Source: a virus. Taken from it: 27,987 nucleotides of DNA. Position 1 is the first letter of the stretch. Every line of letters begins with the position of its first letter. Below are positions 26,929-27,987 of this stretch, piece by piece. The notes beneath the pieces are model-generated. The model ran no database searches. It saw nothing but the letters and a program-made list of their open reading frames with translations, and was not told the DNA's origin. The position numbers and the translations under genes are program-made. The DNA is taken from positions 1-27,987 of IMG/VR virus record IMGVR_UViG_3300026076_000025. One strand, 5' to 3'.

Positions 26929-27857
26929 AGGATTACATTTTATTTGGTGACTGTCTTGACTCACTCAAGATAATTGCGAATGAACAAGAGAAGGCACGTA
27001 TGTGTGTCACATCTCCACCTTACTATGGTTTGAGAAACTATGGTGATGAAGAGAAACAGTTAGGACAGGAACAAAGTCCTGAAGAATACATTGAAAATAT
27101 GGTTAAGGTCTTTCGTTTAGTAAGAGATTGTCTTACTGATGATGGCACACTATGGTTGAACATAGGTGATTCATATTATAATTACAGAAAAGATGGATGT
27201 ATACCTAAACAGACATTCTCTAATAATAGACAAGACTTACCTGAAACTACACCACGTAGATCTAATAAACTTGTAGGATACAAAGATAAAGATCTTATTG
27301 GTATACCTTGGATGCTTGCATTTGCACTACGTGCTGATGGTTGGTATCTAAGGCAAGATATTATATGGCATAAACCAAATCCAATGCCAGAGTCAGTTAG
27401 AGATCGTTGTACTAAAGCACACGAGTACATATTTCTATTAAGTAAGAGTAAATACTATCACTATGACAACGAAGCAATCAAAGAACCAGCAAAAGACTGG
27501 GGAACAAGAGACAGAACAAATGGAAAGTACCACAATCCAGGAACAGGACTGCAACCGCATACAGGTCTTACAAAATCATATACAAAACGCAATAAACGAT
27601 CTGTCTGGTCAGTAAATAAGAAACCATACAAGGGTGCTCACTTCGCAACATATCCAGAAGAACTCATTGAACCATGTATTCTTGCTGGTAGTGAGAAGGG
27701 TGATATAATATTAGATCCTTTCATGGGTAGTGGCACTACCGCATTTGTTGCTAAGAAACATAGTAGAGCATACATTGGGTGTGAATTGCACAAGGAGTAT
27801 GACAGTTTAATAACTGACCGTATTCGCACCATTCCAAACAAATTACCGTTATACTAA
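26925..27857 (+). CDS. site-specific DNA methyltransferase, class beta amino-MTase (310 aa)
   Basis: Predicted to transfer a methyl group from S-adenosylmethionine to the exocyclic amino group of adenine (N6) or cytosine (N4). Motif IV TSPPYYG is at residues 29-35, near the N-terminus, and the SAM-binding motif I region DPFMGSGTT at 264-272, near the C-terminus. Motif IV before motif I is the beta-class order. Between them lie GTLWLNIGDSYYN, IPWMLAFALRADGWYLRQDI with IWHKPNPMPESV, and a probable target-recognition segment. SPPY is frequent in N4-cytosine enzymes but does not by itself settle the base. All core motifs seem intact and the length is usual for stand-alone enzymes. No restriction endonuclease gene is visible, so it is probably an orphan phage methyltransferase for protection or regulation. 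The start overlaps the previous stop as ATGA. Confidence 0.9.
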   Translation: MKDYILFGDCLDSLKIIANEQEKARMCVTSPPYYGLRNYGDEEKQLGQEQSPEEYIENMVKVFRLVRDCLTDDGTLWLNIGDSYYNYRKDGCIPKQTFSNNRQDLPETTPRRSNKLVGYKDKDLIGIPWMLAFALRADGWYLRQDIIWHKPNPMPESVRDRCTKAHEYIFLLSKSKYYHYDNEAIKEPAKDWGTRDRTNGKYHNPGTGLQPHTGLTKSYTKRNKRSVWSVNKKPYKGAHFATYPEELIEPCILAGSEKGDIILDPFMGSGTTAFVAKKHSRAYIGCELHKEYDSLITDRIRTIPNKLPLY

Positions 27858-27987
27858 TAATGTTGAGAGGAACTGATGTGGTTCCTATGCCCCAAACCTA
27901 CTGACTAGTCTGACTTAGAAGCAGACACATGACCGTTGGTAGAAACCTATTACTGCACATGACAGATGGTTGAAAGTGGTGGGGGTT
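27858..27987. other. 3' non-coding stretch with two perfect hairpins
   Basis: No open frame longer than about 14 codons with a plausible start was found here by reading. Two exact inverted repeats are present: AGGAAC (27868-27873) with GTTCCT (27881-27886), loop 7 nt; and GTCTG (27908-27912) with CAGAC (27922-27926), loop 9 nt. There is no T-run after either, so they are not typical intrinsic terminators. The stretch could be an untranslated leader, part of a small RNA, or the upstream region of the next gene. Confidence 0.4.

Noticed and set aside
27868-27886. Hairpin AGGAAC/GTTCCT as an intrinsic terminator for the methyltransferase
   Set aside because: The stem is only 6 bp and is followed by ATGCCCC with no T-run.
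27860-27904. Short frame starting ATG at 27860 (14 codons)
   Set aside because: It is too short, has no recognisable ribosome-binding sequence of its own, and matches nothing known to me.
27920-27987. A tRNA running off the right edge (GTTGGTAG resembles a D-loop, GGGGGTT the start of a T-arm)
   Set aside because: The spacing between the two elements is too long for a standard tRNA, the possible anticodon stem has only 3 pairs, and the base before the would-be anticodon is A and not T.

Overview
The window looks like part of the late structural region of a large tailed phage, most probably a T4-like marine myovirus of the kind that infects Synechococcus or Prochlorococcus. The reasons are the single coding strand, tightly packed and overlapping genes, moderately AT-rich coding sequence, three successive tail-collar/adhesin proteins, a tail-fibre-type assembly chaperone, and a TATAAATA-like late promoter candidate in the only intergenic gap before the end. 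The phage and host assignment is inference from gene content; no database was consulted. All genes are on the + strand.

Layout. (1) Positions 3-18644 are one uninterrupted reading frame of at least 6,213 codons. It is still open at the left edge, so the real protein is longer. It appears to be a giant virion structural or fibre protein. Its visible N-terminal part carries helical modules of about 120-135 residues. Inside one of these sits a 2.6-kilo-residue array of 'YPR' units (72 or about 86 residues in the regular early part) mixed with 18-residue 'HTFVSA' units. A long unique region follows, then a tail-fibre-like C-terminal third. (2) Positions 18649-25474 encode three adhesin-type proteins of 553, 455 and 1265 residues. 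Each has an N-terminal tail-collar domain, HxH metal-site motifs and a similar C-terminal tail. The third carries a large glycine-rich region resembling polyglycine receptor-binding tips. (3) Positions 25500-26381 encode a protein with a phage tail assembly chaperone motif, well placed to fold or assemble the fibres upstream. (4) Two small proteins of unknown function (26378-26928) are followed by an orphan class-beta DNA amino-methyltransferase (26925-27857). (5) The last 130 bases hold no convincing gene but contain two short perfect hairpins.

How the parts work together (inference): the giant protein and the three collar proteins probably form the distal tail or fibre apparatus and its host-recognition surface, with the chaperone serving them. 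Starts that overlap or nearly touch the upstream stop (ATGA, TAATG, or a 4-nt gap) suggest translational coupling through the cluster. The methyltransferase probably modifies phage or host DNA.

The most unusual thing here is the internal architecture of the giant gene. The YPR/HTFVSA repeat family has entered two unrelated helical modules, once as a 7.9-kb array and once as a solitary unit of about 300 bp. Each time the host module resumes in frame on the other side. The array also contains large internal duplications, a unit-sized indel at a VNVG boundary, and truncated units that look like recombination junctions. This suggests a modular, still-evolving intragenic repeat system within a virion protein.
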